Shown: positions 23,452 to 32,441, numbered from the stretch's first letter. The stretch: DNA of 51,692 nt from Burkholderia sp. Bp8963 (GCF_003854275.1 NZ_QTQP01000052.1:1-51692), one strand, 5' to 3'. Program-made: numbers and translations. Notes: generated by a model not told the origin, from the letters alone.

Positions 23452-25977
23452 ATGCCAATTATCAAACGACCGTCTTCTTCTTCCCCGCGGAACGAGCCCC
23501 ATTACACGCTGCGCCGTTCGCCGTCGGGAGCCTATTACACCGATGACGACGACCGCGACGCACACCGCGCACCGCGCGATGGCGGCGGGGGCGGCCGGGG
23601 GCGCCGCTCGTTCGGTTCGCGCGTCGCGCTGTGGTTCGCGGGCCTGTTCATCACGCTGGCCATCGTCGGTGCGCTGATCGTCGGCTACGCGCTCGTCGTG
23701 ATGGCGCCGCAGCTGCCGTCGCTCGACGCGCTGACGAACTACCAGCCGAAGGTGCCGCTGCGCGTCTACTCGGCCGATCACGTGCTGATCGGCGAGTTCG
23801 GCGAGGAGCGCCGCAGCCTCGTGCGCTTCCAGGAGATTCCCGACGTGATGAAGAAGGCGGTGCTCGCGATCGAGGACTACCGCTTCTACGAACACGGCGG
23901 CGTCGACTTCCTCGGCATCCTGCGCGCGGGCGTCGCGGACCTGATGCACGGCGGCGCACGCCAGGGCGCGAGCACGATCACGATGCAGGTCGCGCGCAAC
24001 TTCTTCCTGTCGAGTGAGAAGACTTACACGCGCAAGATTTACGAGATGCTGCTCGCGTACAAGATCGAGAAGGCGCTGACGAAAGACCAGATCCTCGAGC
24101 TGTACATGAACCAGATCTATCTCGGCCAGCGCTCGTACGGTTTCGCGGCGGCCGCGCGCGTGTATTTCGGCAAGGACCTGAAGGACATCACGCTGGCGGA
24201 AGCCGCGATGCTCGCGGGCCTGCCGAAGGCGCCGTCCGCGTATAACCCGGTCGTCAATCCGAAGCGCGCGAAGGTGCGCCAGGAGTACATCCTGAAGCGG
24301 ATGCTCGAGATCGGCTACATCACGCAGCCGCAATACGATCAGGCGATCAAGGAAGAGATCCACGTGCGCACGCCCGGCAATCAGTACGCGGTGCACGGCG
24401 AGTACGTCGCCGAGATGGTGCGGCAGATGATGTACCAGCAGTACAAGGACGAGACCTATACGCGCGGCCTGACCGTCACGACGACGATCAACGCGGCCGA
24501 CCAGGAAGCGGCCTACCAGGCTGTGCGCCGCGGCATTCTCGACTACGAGCGCCGCCACGGCTATCGCGGGCCGGAAGCCTTCATCACGCTGCCGGCGGCC
24601 GGCGACGACCGCGACGAGGCGATCGACGACGCGCTCGCCGATCACCCGGACAATGGCGACCTGCAGTCGGCGGTCGTGCTGTCCGCGTCGCCGAACGCGG
24701 TCGAGGTGCAGTTCGTCGGCGGCGCGACGACGACGATCGGCCCGGGCGGGCTGCGCTTCGTCGCCGCGGCGCTCGGCCCGCGCGCGAACAACGCGCTGCG
24801 CATCAAGCCGGGCGCGGTCGTGCGCGTGATGAAGGACACGAAGGCCGGCTGGCAGGTCGTGCAGCTGCCGCAGGTCGAGGGCGCGCTCGTCGCGATCGCG
24901 CCGCAGGATGGCGCGATCCGTTCGCTCGTCGGCGGTTTCGACTTCAACAAGAGCAAGTTCAACCACGTGACGCAGGCTTGGCGCCAGCCGGGCTCGTCGT
25001 TCAAGCCGTTCGTCTACTCGGCGTCGCTCGACAAGGGCCTCGGGCCGGCGACGATCATCAACGACGCGCCGCTGTACTTCCCGCCGAGCGTGCCGGGCGG
25101 CACCGCGTGGGAGCCGAAGGACGACGACCAGCCGGACGGTCCGATGTCGATGCGCACGGGCCTGCAGCGCTCGAAGAACCTCGTGTCGATCCGCATTCTC
25201 GCGTCGATCGGCACGCAGTACGCGCAGGAGTACGTGACGCAGCGCTTCGGCTTCGATCCGGCGAAGACGCCGCCGTACCTGCCGATGGCGCTCGGCGCGG
25301 GCCTCGTGACGCCGCTGCAGCTTGCGACCGGCTATGCGGTATTCGCGAACGGCGGCTACAAGGTCGATCCGTACCTGATCGCCGAGGTCGACGATGCGCA
25401 CGGCCAGCCGCTGCAGAAGGCGCAGCCGGTGATCGCGGGCAACACCGCGCCGCGCACGATCGAAGGCCGCAATGCGTACGTGATGAACAGCCTGCTGCAT
25501 ACGGTCGCGACGGCCGGCACGGGTGCGGGCACCAACGCGCTGGGCCGCAGCGACCTGCAGGGCAAGACCGGTACGACGAACGATGCGAAGGACGGCTGGT
25601 TCGCCGGCTACCAGCAGTCGCTCGTCGCGGTCGCGTGGATGGGTTTCGACCAGCCGAAGAGCCTCGGCAGTCGCGAATTCGGCGCGCAGCTCGCGTTGCC
25701 GATCTGGGTGAACTACATGCGCACCGCGCTCAACGGCGTGCCCGATCAGCCGATGCCGATGCCCGACGGGCTGACGACGGTCGACGGCGAACTGTACTAC
25801 GCGGATCGCACGCCGGGCGCGGGCTTCGTCGAGAGCGTCGACATCAACCCGGCCGCGAACGCGATCAGCGCGAACGATGCGCTCGGCTCGGCCGGCGCGG
25901 CGGGCCTCACGCCGCCGCCCGTGACGGCGCAGGAGAAGCAGCAGATCATGGACATGTTCGAGACCAGCAAGCCCTGA
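23452..25977 (+). CDS. mrcA: Class A penicillin-binding protein (PBP1A family)
   Basis: The 841-residue bifunctional murein synthase has a Gly/Arg-rich cytosolic tail, one membrane span (about residues 61-84), a GT51 transglycosylase domain (EDYRFYEHGGVDFLG, RQGASTITMQVARNFF) and a transpeptidase domain. Active-site motifs are S515-S-F-K518, S574-K-N and K705-T-G-T. It polymerises glycan strands and cross-links peptides on the periplasmic side of the inner membrane. The start is uncertain: ATG 23452 or the in-frame GTG at 23422, neither with a strong ribosome-binding site. It is followed by an intrinsic terminator and is monocistronic. The mrcA symbol is by family; a paralogue elsewhere cannot be excluded. 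Confidence 0.93.
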   Translation: MPIIKRPSSSSPRNEPHYTLRRSPSGAYYTDDDDRDAHRAPRDGGGGGRGRRSFGSRVALWFAGLFITLAIVGALIVGYALVVMAPQLPSLDALTNYQPKVPLRVYSADHVLIGEFGEERRSLVRFQEIPDVMKKAVLAIEDYRFYEHGGVDFLGILRAGVADLMHGGARQGASTITMQVARNFFLSSEKTYTRKIYEMLLAYKIEKALTKDQILELYMNQIYLGQRSYGFAAAARVYFGKDLKDITLAEAAMLAGLPKAPSAYNPVVNPKRAKVRQEYILKRMLEIGYITQPQYDQAIKEEIHVRTPGNQYAVHGEYVAEMVRQMMYQQYKDETYTRGLTVTTTINAADQEAAYQAVRRGILDYERRHGYRGPEAFITLPAAGDDRDEAIDDALADHPDNGDLQSAVVLSASPNAVEVQFVGGATTTIGPGGLRFVAAALGPRANNALRIKPGAVVRVMKDTKAGWQVVQLPQVEGALVAIAPQDGAIRSLVGGFDFNKSKFNHVTQAWRQPGSSFKPFVYSASLDKGLGPATIINDAPLYFPPSVPGGTAWEPKDDDQPDGPMSMRTGLQRSKNLVSIRILASIGTQYAQEYVTQRFGFDPAKTPPYLPMALGAGLVTPLQLATGYAVFANGGYKVDPYLIAEVDDAHGQPLQKAQPVIAGNTAPRTIEGRNAYVMNSLLHTVATAGTGAGTNALGRSDLQGKTGTTNDAKDGWFAGYQQSLVAVAWMGFDQPKSLGSREFGAQLALPIWVNYMRTALNGVPDQPMPMPDGLTTVDGELYYADRTPGAGFVESVDINPAANAISANDALGSAGAAGLTPPPVTAQEKQQIMDMFETSKP

Positions 25978-26017
25978 TCGGTGAACCCGGGCCTGATTGC
26001 GCCCGGCACAACGACGA

Positions 26018-26050
26018 ACGGCGGCCGCGTGATGCGGCCGCCGTTTTTTT
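26018..26050 (+). terminator. Rho-independent terminator of the PBP gene
   Basis: ACGGCGGCCGC (26018-26028), loop GTGAT, GCGGCCGCCGT (26034-26044), then a run of T to 26050. Perfect 11-bp stem. Confidence 0.95.
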
Positions 26051-26140
26051 ATGCAGACGGCGCCGCCGTGCGTGGGCCCGCGATGCGTGCGGGCCGAACG
26101 AATCCTTTCGCATCAACGACTTGGCCTGCCGATCCCGCCC

Positions 26141-26442
26141 TTATCAACATGGCTGTCAACAGAATCTGTGGATAACTTGCGGCAACGGCAGGCGCTGCCC
26201 AATCTGCGATGCAACCGGGGGTGATTGTGTTTTATTCAATGAAAACAATAGCTTGCCGCGCTTGTTGGAAAGTTCTCCACAATTCTGTCAACAGGAATTG
26301 GGGATAACCCGAGGGTCCGTGGCCCGAGCGACCCGGCCGTTGCCGCAATCGGCATCGCGCCGGGAAAGTCGAATCCGATCAATGGGTTGGCGCAGTTTCC
26401 AGAAACTTTTCAACAGGCTCTTCAACACGAACCGTGGATAAC
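26141..26442. repeat. Three spaced copies of a DnaA-box-like composite module
   Basis: Modules start at 26141, 26273 and 26407 (132 and 134 bp apart). Each has TTNTCNACA at +0, a central TCAACA element at +15 (full CTGTCAACAG in the first two) and an inverted NGNGGATAAC box at +26. Box sequences: TTATCAACA/TGTGGATAA, TTCTCCACA/TGGGGATAA and TTTTCAACA/CGTGGATAA. TGTGGATAA at 26167-26175 is the exact reverse complement of the consensus DnaA box TTATCCACA; the others differ by one or two bases. Binding by DnaA is inferred, not shown. Confidence 0.75.
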
Positions 26443-26452
26443 CGGGCCTGCG

Positions 26453-27469
26453 TCAGCGCTGCAGCTTCGCGTGCGCGAGGTGCATGCCGAGCGTGACCGG
26501 ATCGGTGTTCGTGCCCGACAGCAGCACGCCGACCCGCTTGCCCTGCAGCGTTTCGCGCAGCGGCCCGAGCAGCGCGGCCATCGCGGCCGCGCAGGCCGGC
26601 TCGACCGCGAGCTTCAGGTACGAGAACAGGAACAGCATCGCCGCGCGCAGCGCATCGTCGGACACGGTGACGATGCGCTCGATGTGGCGCCGGCACAGCT
26701 GATAGCTGTATTCCTCGGTGTGCGGCGCCATCAGCGAATCGGCGATCGTATGCATCGCGGTCATCTTGACCGTATGGTTGGCCGCAAAGCTGCGGCTCAT
26801 CGCGTCGGCGCCTTCCGGCTCGACGCCGTACACGCGCACGCGCGGGTTCGCGAGCCGCAGCGCGGTCGACACGCCGGCCGCGAGCCCGCCGCCGCCGATC
26901 GGCACGATCACCGCGTCGAGGTCGGGCGTCTGCGTCGCCCATTCGTAGCCGAGCGTCGCGGTGCCGAGTATCGTGTGATAGCCGTTGAACGGATGGATGA
27001 AGAAGCGGCCTTCCTCGGCCTCGATGCGGCGCACGAGGTCGAACGCCTGCGATGCGCTGCCGGCCAGCACGACTTCCGCGCGGTACTGCTTGCATTGCGC
27101 GATGCGCGTCGGGCTTGCGGTCTGGAACATCACGACCTTCGCGCTGCTGCCGAGCCGCATCGCCGCGAACGCGACTGCGGCCGCATGGTTGCCGGCCGAC
27201 ACGCAGGTGACGCCGGCGCTCTTGCGCGCCTCGTCGAGCGCGAGCAGATGCGTGAATGCGCCGCGTGCCTTGAAGCTGCCGCTCACCTGCAGCAGCTCGA
27301 ACTTGAAGTTGACGTGGGTGCCTTCGAGCGAAGGCAGGTCGGCACGTTCGAAGACGGGTGTGCGCGCGACCCACGGCGACAGTGCGAAATGCTGCGCGGC
27401 GATTTCGTCGAGCGTCGGGATCGGCTCGCCGTCGATCGTGTGGGCGGTGCCCTGTTGTGTAGTCGACAT
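26453..27469 (-). CDS. Threonine/serine dehydratase, PLP fold type II
   Basis: The 338-residue enzyme has the PLP lysine K67 in VSGSFKARG, the SAGNHAAAVA phosphate/cofactor motif, and a glycine loop VPIGGGGLAAGV. The ending SGTNTDPVTLG replaces the usual SGGN. It deaminates L-threonine or L-serine to 2-oxoacids and ammonia. There is no C-terminal ACT-like regulatory domain, so it is the short, catabolic-type or side-activity form rather than feedback-regulated biosynthetic IlvA. The start at 27469 (MSTTQQG) is chosen because upstream residues are unconserved. argE lies 60 bp upstream on the same strand, likely co-transcribed. Confidence 0.88.
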   Translation of the reverse strand: MSTTQQGTAHTIDGEPIPTLDEIAAQHFALSPWVARTPVFERADLPSLEGTHVNFKFELLQVSGSFKARGAFTHLLALDEARKSAGVTCVSAGNHAAAVAFAAMRLGSSAKVVMFQTASPTRIAQCKQYRAEVVLAGSASQAFDLVRRIEAEEGRFFIHPFNGYHTILGTATLGYEWATQTPDLDAVIVPIGGGGLAAGVSTALRLANPRVRVYGVEPEGADAMSRSFAANHTVKMTAMHTIADSLMAPHTEEYSYQLCRRHIERIVTVSDDALRAAMLFLFSYLKLAVEPACAAAMAALLGPLRETLQGKRVGVLLSGTNTDPVTLGMHLAHAKLQR

Positions 27470-27529
27470 GGCCTGGCGTGTGGGGGAGTGAACCGGCCCG
27501 CACACGCAGGCCGGCGTGGCGGGGAACGG

Positions 27530-28750
27530 TCAGTGCGCGTCGACCGACATGCTGCGGATGAACTTCCGCAGGAACTGCTCGCATGCGGCCAGCTGCGCGA
27601 GTTCGACATATTCGTTCGGCTTGTGCGCCTGCTCGATGTCGCCGGGCCCGCATACGATGCTCGGGATGCCTGCGCGTTCGAACAGGCCGGCCTCGGTGCC
27701 GTATGCGACCTTGCGCTTGTCCTGGTCGGCAGTCAGCGCGCGCACGAGCTGCGTGATCGCGGCCTGTTCGGTCGCGTCGAGGCCCGGCGCCGCAGCGATC
27801 TTCGAGAACTCGATCGCGGCGTTCGGATGCTCGCGGCGCATTTGCGGCAGCAGCGTTTCCCGCGCATACGCTTCGATGCGCGCGTAGATCTGGTCGGGGT
27901 CGAGCGTCGGCAGGTTGCGGAACTCGAAATCGAACCGGCATTCGGCCGGCACCGTGTTGATCGCATTGCCGCCCTGGATCGTGCTCGTCTGCGCGGTCGT
28001 GAACGGCACGTCGTAAAGTTCGTCGAACGGGCCTTCGGCACGGAAGCGATCCGCGATGTCGCGGATGTGGCAGATGAGGCGCGCCGCGTATTCGATCGCG
28101 TTCAGCCCCTTTGGCGTCAGCGACGAATGCGCCGCATGACCGCGCACGCAGCAGCGGTACGCGTTGATGCCCTTGTGCGCGATGATCGGCCGCATGCTGG
28201 TCGGCTCGCCGACGATGCAGCCGGACGGCTTCACGCCACGCCTGACGAGATCCTCGATCATCAGCGGCGCGCCGGCGCAGCCGATTTCCTCGTCGTACGA
28301 CAGCGCGAAATGGATCGGCTTCGCGAGCTTCGTCGCCTGCATGTCGGGCAGCAGCGCGAGCGCCGTGCCGATGAAGCCCTTCATGTCGCAGGTGCCGCGG
28401 CCATACAGGCGGCCATCGCGGATTTCCGGCCGGAACGGATCGCTGTCCCATTGCTGGCCATCGACGGGCACGACGTCGGTATGCCCGGACAGCACGATGC
28501 CGCCGTTCGTTGCACCGTCGTGCGCGGGCACGGTCGCGAACAGGTTCGCCCAGCCGCCGCGCGGATCGTGCGTGAGCGTCGACGCGATGCCTTTCGCGGC
28601 GAGCGCGTCGCGCACCGTTTCGATCAGGCCGAGGTTCGGCACGCGGCTCGTCGTGTCCATCGACACGAGTTGCGTGATCCAGGGCAGGCTGACGAGCGAC
28701 GCGTCGCCTTGGTCGGTGGCGGACGGCGCGGTCGCGTCGAGTGTGGGCAT
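27530..28750 (-). CDS. argE: Acetylornithine deacetylase (M20 family)
   Basis: The 406-residue M20 metallopeptidase-family enzyme removes acetate from N-acetylornithine in arginine synthesis. Metal and catalytic motifs are visible: SGHTDVVPVDG, YGRGTCDMKGF, SYDEEIGCAGAP and VGEPTSMRPI. The dimerisation domain contains GHAAHSSLTPKGLNAIE. ATG 28750 with GGAG 9 bp upstream is preferred over an ATG 39 bp earlier. The leader begins after the mfd terminator hairpin. Succinyl-diaminopimelate desuccinylase (DapE) is a related alternative but the QAHKPNEYV and EPTSMRP features favour ArgE. Confidence 0.9.
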   Translation of the reverse strand: MPTLDATAPSATDQGDASLVSLPWITQLVSMDTTSRVPNLGLIETVRDALAAKGIASTLTHDPRGGWANLFATVPAHDGATNGGIVLSGHTDVVPVDGQQWDSDPFRPEIRDGRLYGRGTCDMKGFIGTALALLPDMQATKLAKPIHFALSYDEEIGCAGAPLMIEDLVRRGVKPSGCIVGEPTSMRPIIAHKGINAYRCCVRGHAAHSSLTPKGLNAIEYAARLICHIRDIADRFRAEGPFDELYDVPFTTAQTSTIQGGNAINTVPAECRFDFEFRNLPTLDPDQIYARIEAYARETLLPQMRREHPNAAIEFSKIAAAPGLDATEQAAITQLVRALTADQDKRKVAYGTEAGLFERAGIPSIVCGPGDIEQAHKPNEYVELAQLAACEQFLRKFIRSMSVDAH

Positions 28751-28796
28751 GGCTGAACTCCGTCTGATGAATGGGAAAATCATACTCAAAAACGGT

Positions 28797-28818
28797 GCGG
28801 CCCGCTCTCGCGGGCCGC
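28797..28818 (-). terminator. Hairpin terminator downstream of mfd
   Basis: GCGGCCCGC (28797-28805) pairs with GCGGGCCGC (28810-28818) around TCTC. On the minus strand it is followed by ACCG and TTTTTGAG. It lies about 145 bp past the mfd stop, after the 11-bp repeat array, so the array is probably transcribed as mfd 3' UTR. Confidence 0.7.
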
Positions 28819-28861
28819 AGTGCGGTGCAGCATCACCGCGCGCCTTTGCGTTGCAGCGTCG

Positions 28862-28960
28862 AACCCGTCAACGCGACGTCAACGCTGCGTCAAATCGACG
28901 TCAATGCGACGTCAACGCTGCGTCAAATCGACGTCAATGCAACGTCAACACAACGTCTGC
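28862..28960. repeat. Tandem array of nine 11-bp units (core CGTCAA)
   Basis: Units in order: AACCCGTCAAC, GCGACGTCAAC, GCTGCGTCAAA, TCGACGTCAAT, GCGACGTCAAC, GCTGCGTCAAA, TCGACGTCAAT, GCAACGTCAAC, ACAACGTCTGC. Units 2-4 and 5-7 form a perfect 33-bp duplication. On the minus strand each of the first eight units reads TTGACG, or TGACG in unit 1, so TGA triplets recur in all three frames. The array directly abuts the mfd stop codon (28965-28967). Eleven bp is about one DNA helical turn. Confidence 0.9.
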
Positions 28961-28964
28961 AACA

Positions 28965-31900
28965 TCAACGCGACGCGGCGGCCGTGCCTTGCCGGGGCGC
29001 ATGGCCGAGCGCGCGCAGCGTCTCCTTGATCGTCGAAACGCGGATCGCGAGATCCGGCGAACGCGTTTCGATCCGCAGCCGGTCCTGGCCCGCGAGCTTG
29101 ATGTGCCGATGCTTCTGCACCATTTCGATGATGCGCATCGGGTCGATCGGCGGATTCGGCTCGAACTGCAGCCCGATCGCCGCTTCGCTCGCGTCGATCT
29201 TCACGATGCCGAGCGGTTTCGCCGCGAGCCGCAGGCGGTGCGTCTCGACCAGCGCATGCGCCTGCGGCGGCAGCTTGCCGAAGCGGTCGATCAGTTCTTC
29301 CTGGATCCCGTCGATCGCGTCGCCGTGCTCGCAGTTCGCGAGCCGCTTGTACAGCGACAGCCGCTCCTGCACGTCCGTGCAGTAGTCGGCCGGCAGGATC
29401 GCGGGCGCGTGCAGGTTGATCTCGGTCGTCGCGGCGAGCGGGGCGGTGAGGTCCGGCTCCTTGCCGTTCTTCAGCGCCTTCACCGCGTCGTTCAGCATGT
29501 CCGTGTACAGCTGGAAGCCGATCTCGTGGATCTCGCCCGACTGCTTGTCGCCGAGCACCTCGCCGGTGCCGCGGATCTCGAGGTCGTGCATCGCGAGGTA
29601 GAAGCCCGAGCCGAGCTCTTCCATCTGCTGGATCGCTTCCAGCCGGCGCTGCGCCTGCTTGGTCAGCGCCTGCGGATCGTGCACGAGTAGGTACGCGTAC
29701 GCCTGGTGGTGCGAACGGCCGACGCGGCCGCGCAGCTGGTGCAGCTGCGCGAGGCCGAACTTGTCCGAGCGGTGCATGATGATCGTGTTTGCGCTCGGCA
29801 CGTCGATGCCGGTCTCGATGATCGTCGTGCACAGCAGCACGTTCGCGCGCTGCGCGACGAAATCGCGCATCACGCGCTCGAGCTCGCGCTCGTGCATCTG
29901 GCCGTGCGCGATCGCGATGCGCGCCTCGGGCACCAGCTCCTCGAGCATCGCCTTGCGATTCTCGATCGTCTCGACCTCGTTGTGCAGGAAGTACACCTGG
30001 CCGCCGCGCTTCAGCTCGCGCAGCATCGCCTCGCGGATCACGCTTTCTTCCTCGCGGCGCACGAAGGTCTTGATCGCGAGCCGCTTCTGCGGCGCCGTCG
30101 CGATCACCGAGAAGTCGCGCAGCCCCTCGAGCGCCATCCCGAGCGTGCGCGGGATCGGCGTCGCGGTCAGCGTCAGCACGTCGACTTCAGCGCGCAGCGC
30201 CTTCAGCGCTTCCTTCTGGCGCACGCCGAAGCGGTGCTCCTCGTCAATGATCACGAGGCCGAGGCGCTTGAATTGCACGTCCGACGACAGCAGCTTGTGC
30301 GTGCCGATCACGATGTCGACGCTGCCTTCGTTGATCTGCGCGATTGCCGCGTTGACTTCCTTCGCGGTCTTGAAGCGCGACAGCTCGACGGTCCGCACCG
30401 GCCAGTCGGCGAAGCGGTCCGCGAAGGTCTGCGTGTGCTGCTCGGCGAGCAGCGTGGTCGGCGACAGCAGCGCGACCTGCTTGCCGCCCATCACCGCGAT
30501 GAACGCGGCGCGCAGCGCGACTTCCGTCTTGCCGAAGCCGACGTCGCCGCACACGAGGCGGTCCATCGGCTTGCCGCTCGTCATGTCGCCGATCACGGCC
30601 GCGATCGCCGCGGCCTGATCGGGCGTTTCCTCGAAGCCGAAGCTTTCCGCGAACTTCACGTAGTCGCGCGGCTCGAGCGCGAACGCGTGGCCTTCGCGGG
30701 CCGCGCGGCGCGCGTACAGGTTCAGCAGCTCGGCCGCGGTATCGCGGATCTGCTGCGCGGCCTTGCGCTTCGCGCGCTCCCACTGGCCGGAGCCGAGCGC
30801 ATGCAGCGGCGCGCTGTCCGGATCGGCGCCGCTGTAGCGCGAGATCACGTGCAACTGCGCGACGGGCACGTAGAGCTTGCTTTCGCCTGCGTATTCGAGA
30901 TGCAGGAACTCGGTCTCGCCTTCGCCGAGATCCATCGACACGAGGCCCATGTAGCGGCCGATGCCGTGCTGCGCGTGCACGACCGGGTCGCCGACCTTCA
31001 GCTCCGACAAATCGCGCACCATCGCGTCGACGTTGCTCGCCTGCTCCTGGCGGCGGCGCCCCGCACGGCGGCCGAGCGCGCCGTAGAGTTCGGTCTCGGT
31101 GACGATCGCGTAGCCTTCACCCGGCACCGCGAAGCCGCTCGACAGCGGCGCGACGCCGAGCGCGAAGCGTTCGTCGCTCGCAAGCCAGCCGGCGAAGTGG
31201 TCGTTCGACGCGGGCCGCAGATGGTGCTCGGCGAGCAGTTGCAGGATCGTCTCGCGGCGGCCGGCCGATTCGACGGTCAGCAGCACGCGCTTGCCCGATG
31301 ATTCGACGAACGTGCGCAGCGCGGCGAGCGGATCGTCGGCATGGCGGTCGACCGTGAGTTCGGGCAGGCCGGTCGCCCAGCCGCCCGCGGGCTGCGCGGG
31401 CAGCACGACGCGCGCGAACGGTTTCGCGAATGCGAAGAAATCCTCGTCGGACAGGAACAGGCGCTGCGGCTCGAGGATCGGCCGCTCGCGGTCGTGCGCG
31501 AGGAACGCGTGGCGCTGCTTCGTGTCGGCGGTGAAGCGGCGGATCGACGCGTCGAGGTCGCCCGTGAACACGAGATGCGCATCCTGCGGCAGGTAGTGGA
31601 ACAGCGTCGCCGTCTCGTCGAAGAACAGCGGCAGGTAGTACTCGATGCCGGCCGACGGCACGCCGTTGCCGATGTCCTTGTAGATCGGCGCGCGGCTCGG
31701 GTCGCCTTCGAAGGTCTCGCGCCAGCGGCTGCGGAACGCGGTGCGCGCGGCTTCGTCGAACGGAAACTCGCGGCCCGGCAGCAGGCGCACGTCGCGCACC
31801 GGATAGAGGCTGCGCTGCGTGTCGGGGTCGAACGCGCGGATCGAGTCGACCTGGTCGTCGAACAGGTCGATCCGGTATGGCAGCGGCGAGCCCATCGGGA

Positions 31901-32441
31901 ACAGGTCGATCAGCGAGCCGCGCACGCAGTATTCGCCGGGCCGCACGACCTGGCTTACGTGCTCGTAGCCGGCGAGCGTCAGCTGCGCCTTCAGCTTCGC
32001 CTCGTCGAGCCGCTCGCCCTGCGCGAACGCGAACGTGTACGCGGCCATGAACGACGCGGGCGGCATCCGGTACAGCGCGGTCGTCGCGGGCACGAGCAGG
32101 ATGTCGCAGCGGCCTTCGCCGAGGTCGTGCAGCGTCGCGAGACGCTCGGACACGAGGTCCTGGTGCGGCGAGAACGTGTCGTACGGCAGCGTTTCCCAGT
32201 CCGGCAGCAGGCGCACGCGCGCGTCCGGCGAGAAGTAGCCGATTTCCTGGGCGAGGCGCTGCGCGTCGACCGCGTTCGCGCAGATCACCGCGAGGAGCGG
32301 CACGTCGTTGCGATTCGCGGCGAGGTAGCGGGCGATGGCGAGCGCGTCGGCAGAGCCGTGCGTGCCGTCGAAGGCGAAGCGCTGGCCGGGCTTGACGCGC
32401 GCGACGGGCGAGGCGGACGGGTTGGAAGCGTTGTCTGGCAT
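28965..32441 (-). CDS. mfd: Transcription-repair coupling factor
   Basis: Mfd (1158 residues, normal length) removes stalled RNA polymerase at DNA lesions and recruits UvrA. Domains in order are a UvrB-like N-terminal part (LLPDWETLPYDTFSPHQDL, RGSLIDLFP) and the RNA-polymerase-interacting domain (VGDPVVHAQHGIGRYMGL, EFLHLEYAGESKLYVPV). RecG-like translocase motors follow (Walker A CGDVGFGKTEVALRA, DEEH box VIIDEEHRFGV, LTATPIPRTLGMAL, and motif VI HQLRGRVGRSHHQAYAYLL), then the C-terminal TRCF autoinhibitory domain. The start (MPDNASN) lies in a 107-bp spacer divergent from ispD. Nothing appears truncated. Its 3' end touches the unusual 11-bp array. Confidence 0.98.
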   Translation of the reverse strand: MPDNASNPSASPVARVKPGQRFAFDGTHGSADALAIARYLAANRNDVPLLAVICANAVDAQRLAQEIGYFSPDARVRLLPDWETLPYDTFSPHQDLVSERLATLHDLGEGRCDILLVPATTALYRMPPASFMAAYTFAFAQGERLDEAKLKAQLTLAGYEHVSQVVRPGEYCVRGSLIDLFPMGSPLPYRIDLFDDQVDSIRAFDPDTQRSLYPVRDVRLLPGREFPFDEAARTAFRSRWRETFEGDPSRAPIYKDIGNGVPSAGIEYYLPLFFDETATLFHYLPQDAHLVFTGDLDASIRRFTADTKQRHAFLAHDRERPILEPQRLFLSDEDFFAFAKPFARVVLPAQPAGGWATGLPELTVDRHADDPLAALRTFVESSGKRVLLTVESAGRRETILQLLAEHHLRPASNDHFAGWLASDERFALGVAPLSSGFAVPGEGYAIVTETELYGALGRRAGRRRQEQASNVDAMVRDLSELKVGDPVVHAQHGIGRYMGLVSMDLGEGETEFLHLEYAGESKLYVPVAQLHVISRYSGADPDSAPLHALGSGQWERAKRKAAQQIRDTAAELLNLYARRAAREGHAFALEPRDYVKFAESFGFEETPDQAAAIAAVIGDMTSGKPMDRLVCGDVGFGKTEVALRAAFIAVMGGKQVALLSPTTLLAEQHTQTFADRFADWPVRTVELSRFKTAKEVNAAIAQINEGSVDIVIGTHKLLSSDVQFKRLGLVIIDEEHRFGVRQKEALKALRAEVDVLTLTATPIPRTLGMALEGLRDFSVIATAPQKRLAIKTFVRREEESVIREAMLRELKRGGQVYFLHNEVETIENRKAMLEELVPEARIAIAHGQMHERELERVMRDFVAQRANVLLCTTIIETGIDVPSANTIIMHRSDKFGLAQLHQLRGRVGRSHHQAYAYLLVHDPQALTKQAQRRLEAIQQMEELGSGFYLAMHDLEIRGTGEVLGDKQSGEIHEIGFQLYTDMLNDAVKALKNGKEPDLTAPLAATTEINLHAPAILPADYCTDVQERLSLYKRLANCEHGDAIDGIQEELIDRFGKLPPQAHALVETHRLRLAAKPLGIVKIDASEAAIGLQFEPNPPIDPMRIIEMVQKHRHIKLAGQDRLRIETRSPDLAIRVSTIKETLRALGHAPRQGTAAASR

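Larger units (their letters stand above)
25978..26452. other. Convergent intergenic region with a three-copy DnaA-box-like module
   Basis: The 475 bp lie between the 3' ends of the PBP gene (rightward) and the threonine-dehydratase gene (leftward), so no gene promoter is expected. They hold the PBP terminator and then three evenly spaced 36-bp modules (26141-26442, listed separately). The AT-rich stretch around 26221-26252 stands out from the GC-rich surroundings. Confidence 0.7.

Noticed and set aside
23395..25500. 701-codon open frame antisense to the PBP gene
   Set aside because: It is Arg/His/Val-rich shadow coding opposite a PBP with all active-site motifs.
26141..26442. Chromosomal or plasmid replication origin
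   Set aside because: DnaA-like boxes are present, but there is no dnaA, dnaN, parA/parB, repA or gidA neighbour, and no 13-mer AT-rich array next to the boxes. Kept only as a DnaA-box-like cluster.
26387..28756. Very long open frame antisense to the dehydratase and argE
   Set aside because: It is a GC-rich shadow: composition dominated by Arg/Ala/Gly/His, no family resemblance, no RBS, and it covers two well-identified genes on the other strand.
28862..28960. CRISPR array
   Set aside because: Units are 11 bp, head to tail without spacers, and no cas genes are nearby.
28771..29385. Rightward open frame with a repeated VNATSTLRQID peptide
   Set aside because: The peptide repeat comes from the 33-bp DNA duplication; the rest of the frame is antisense to mfd and resembles nothing.
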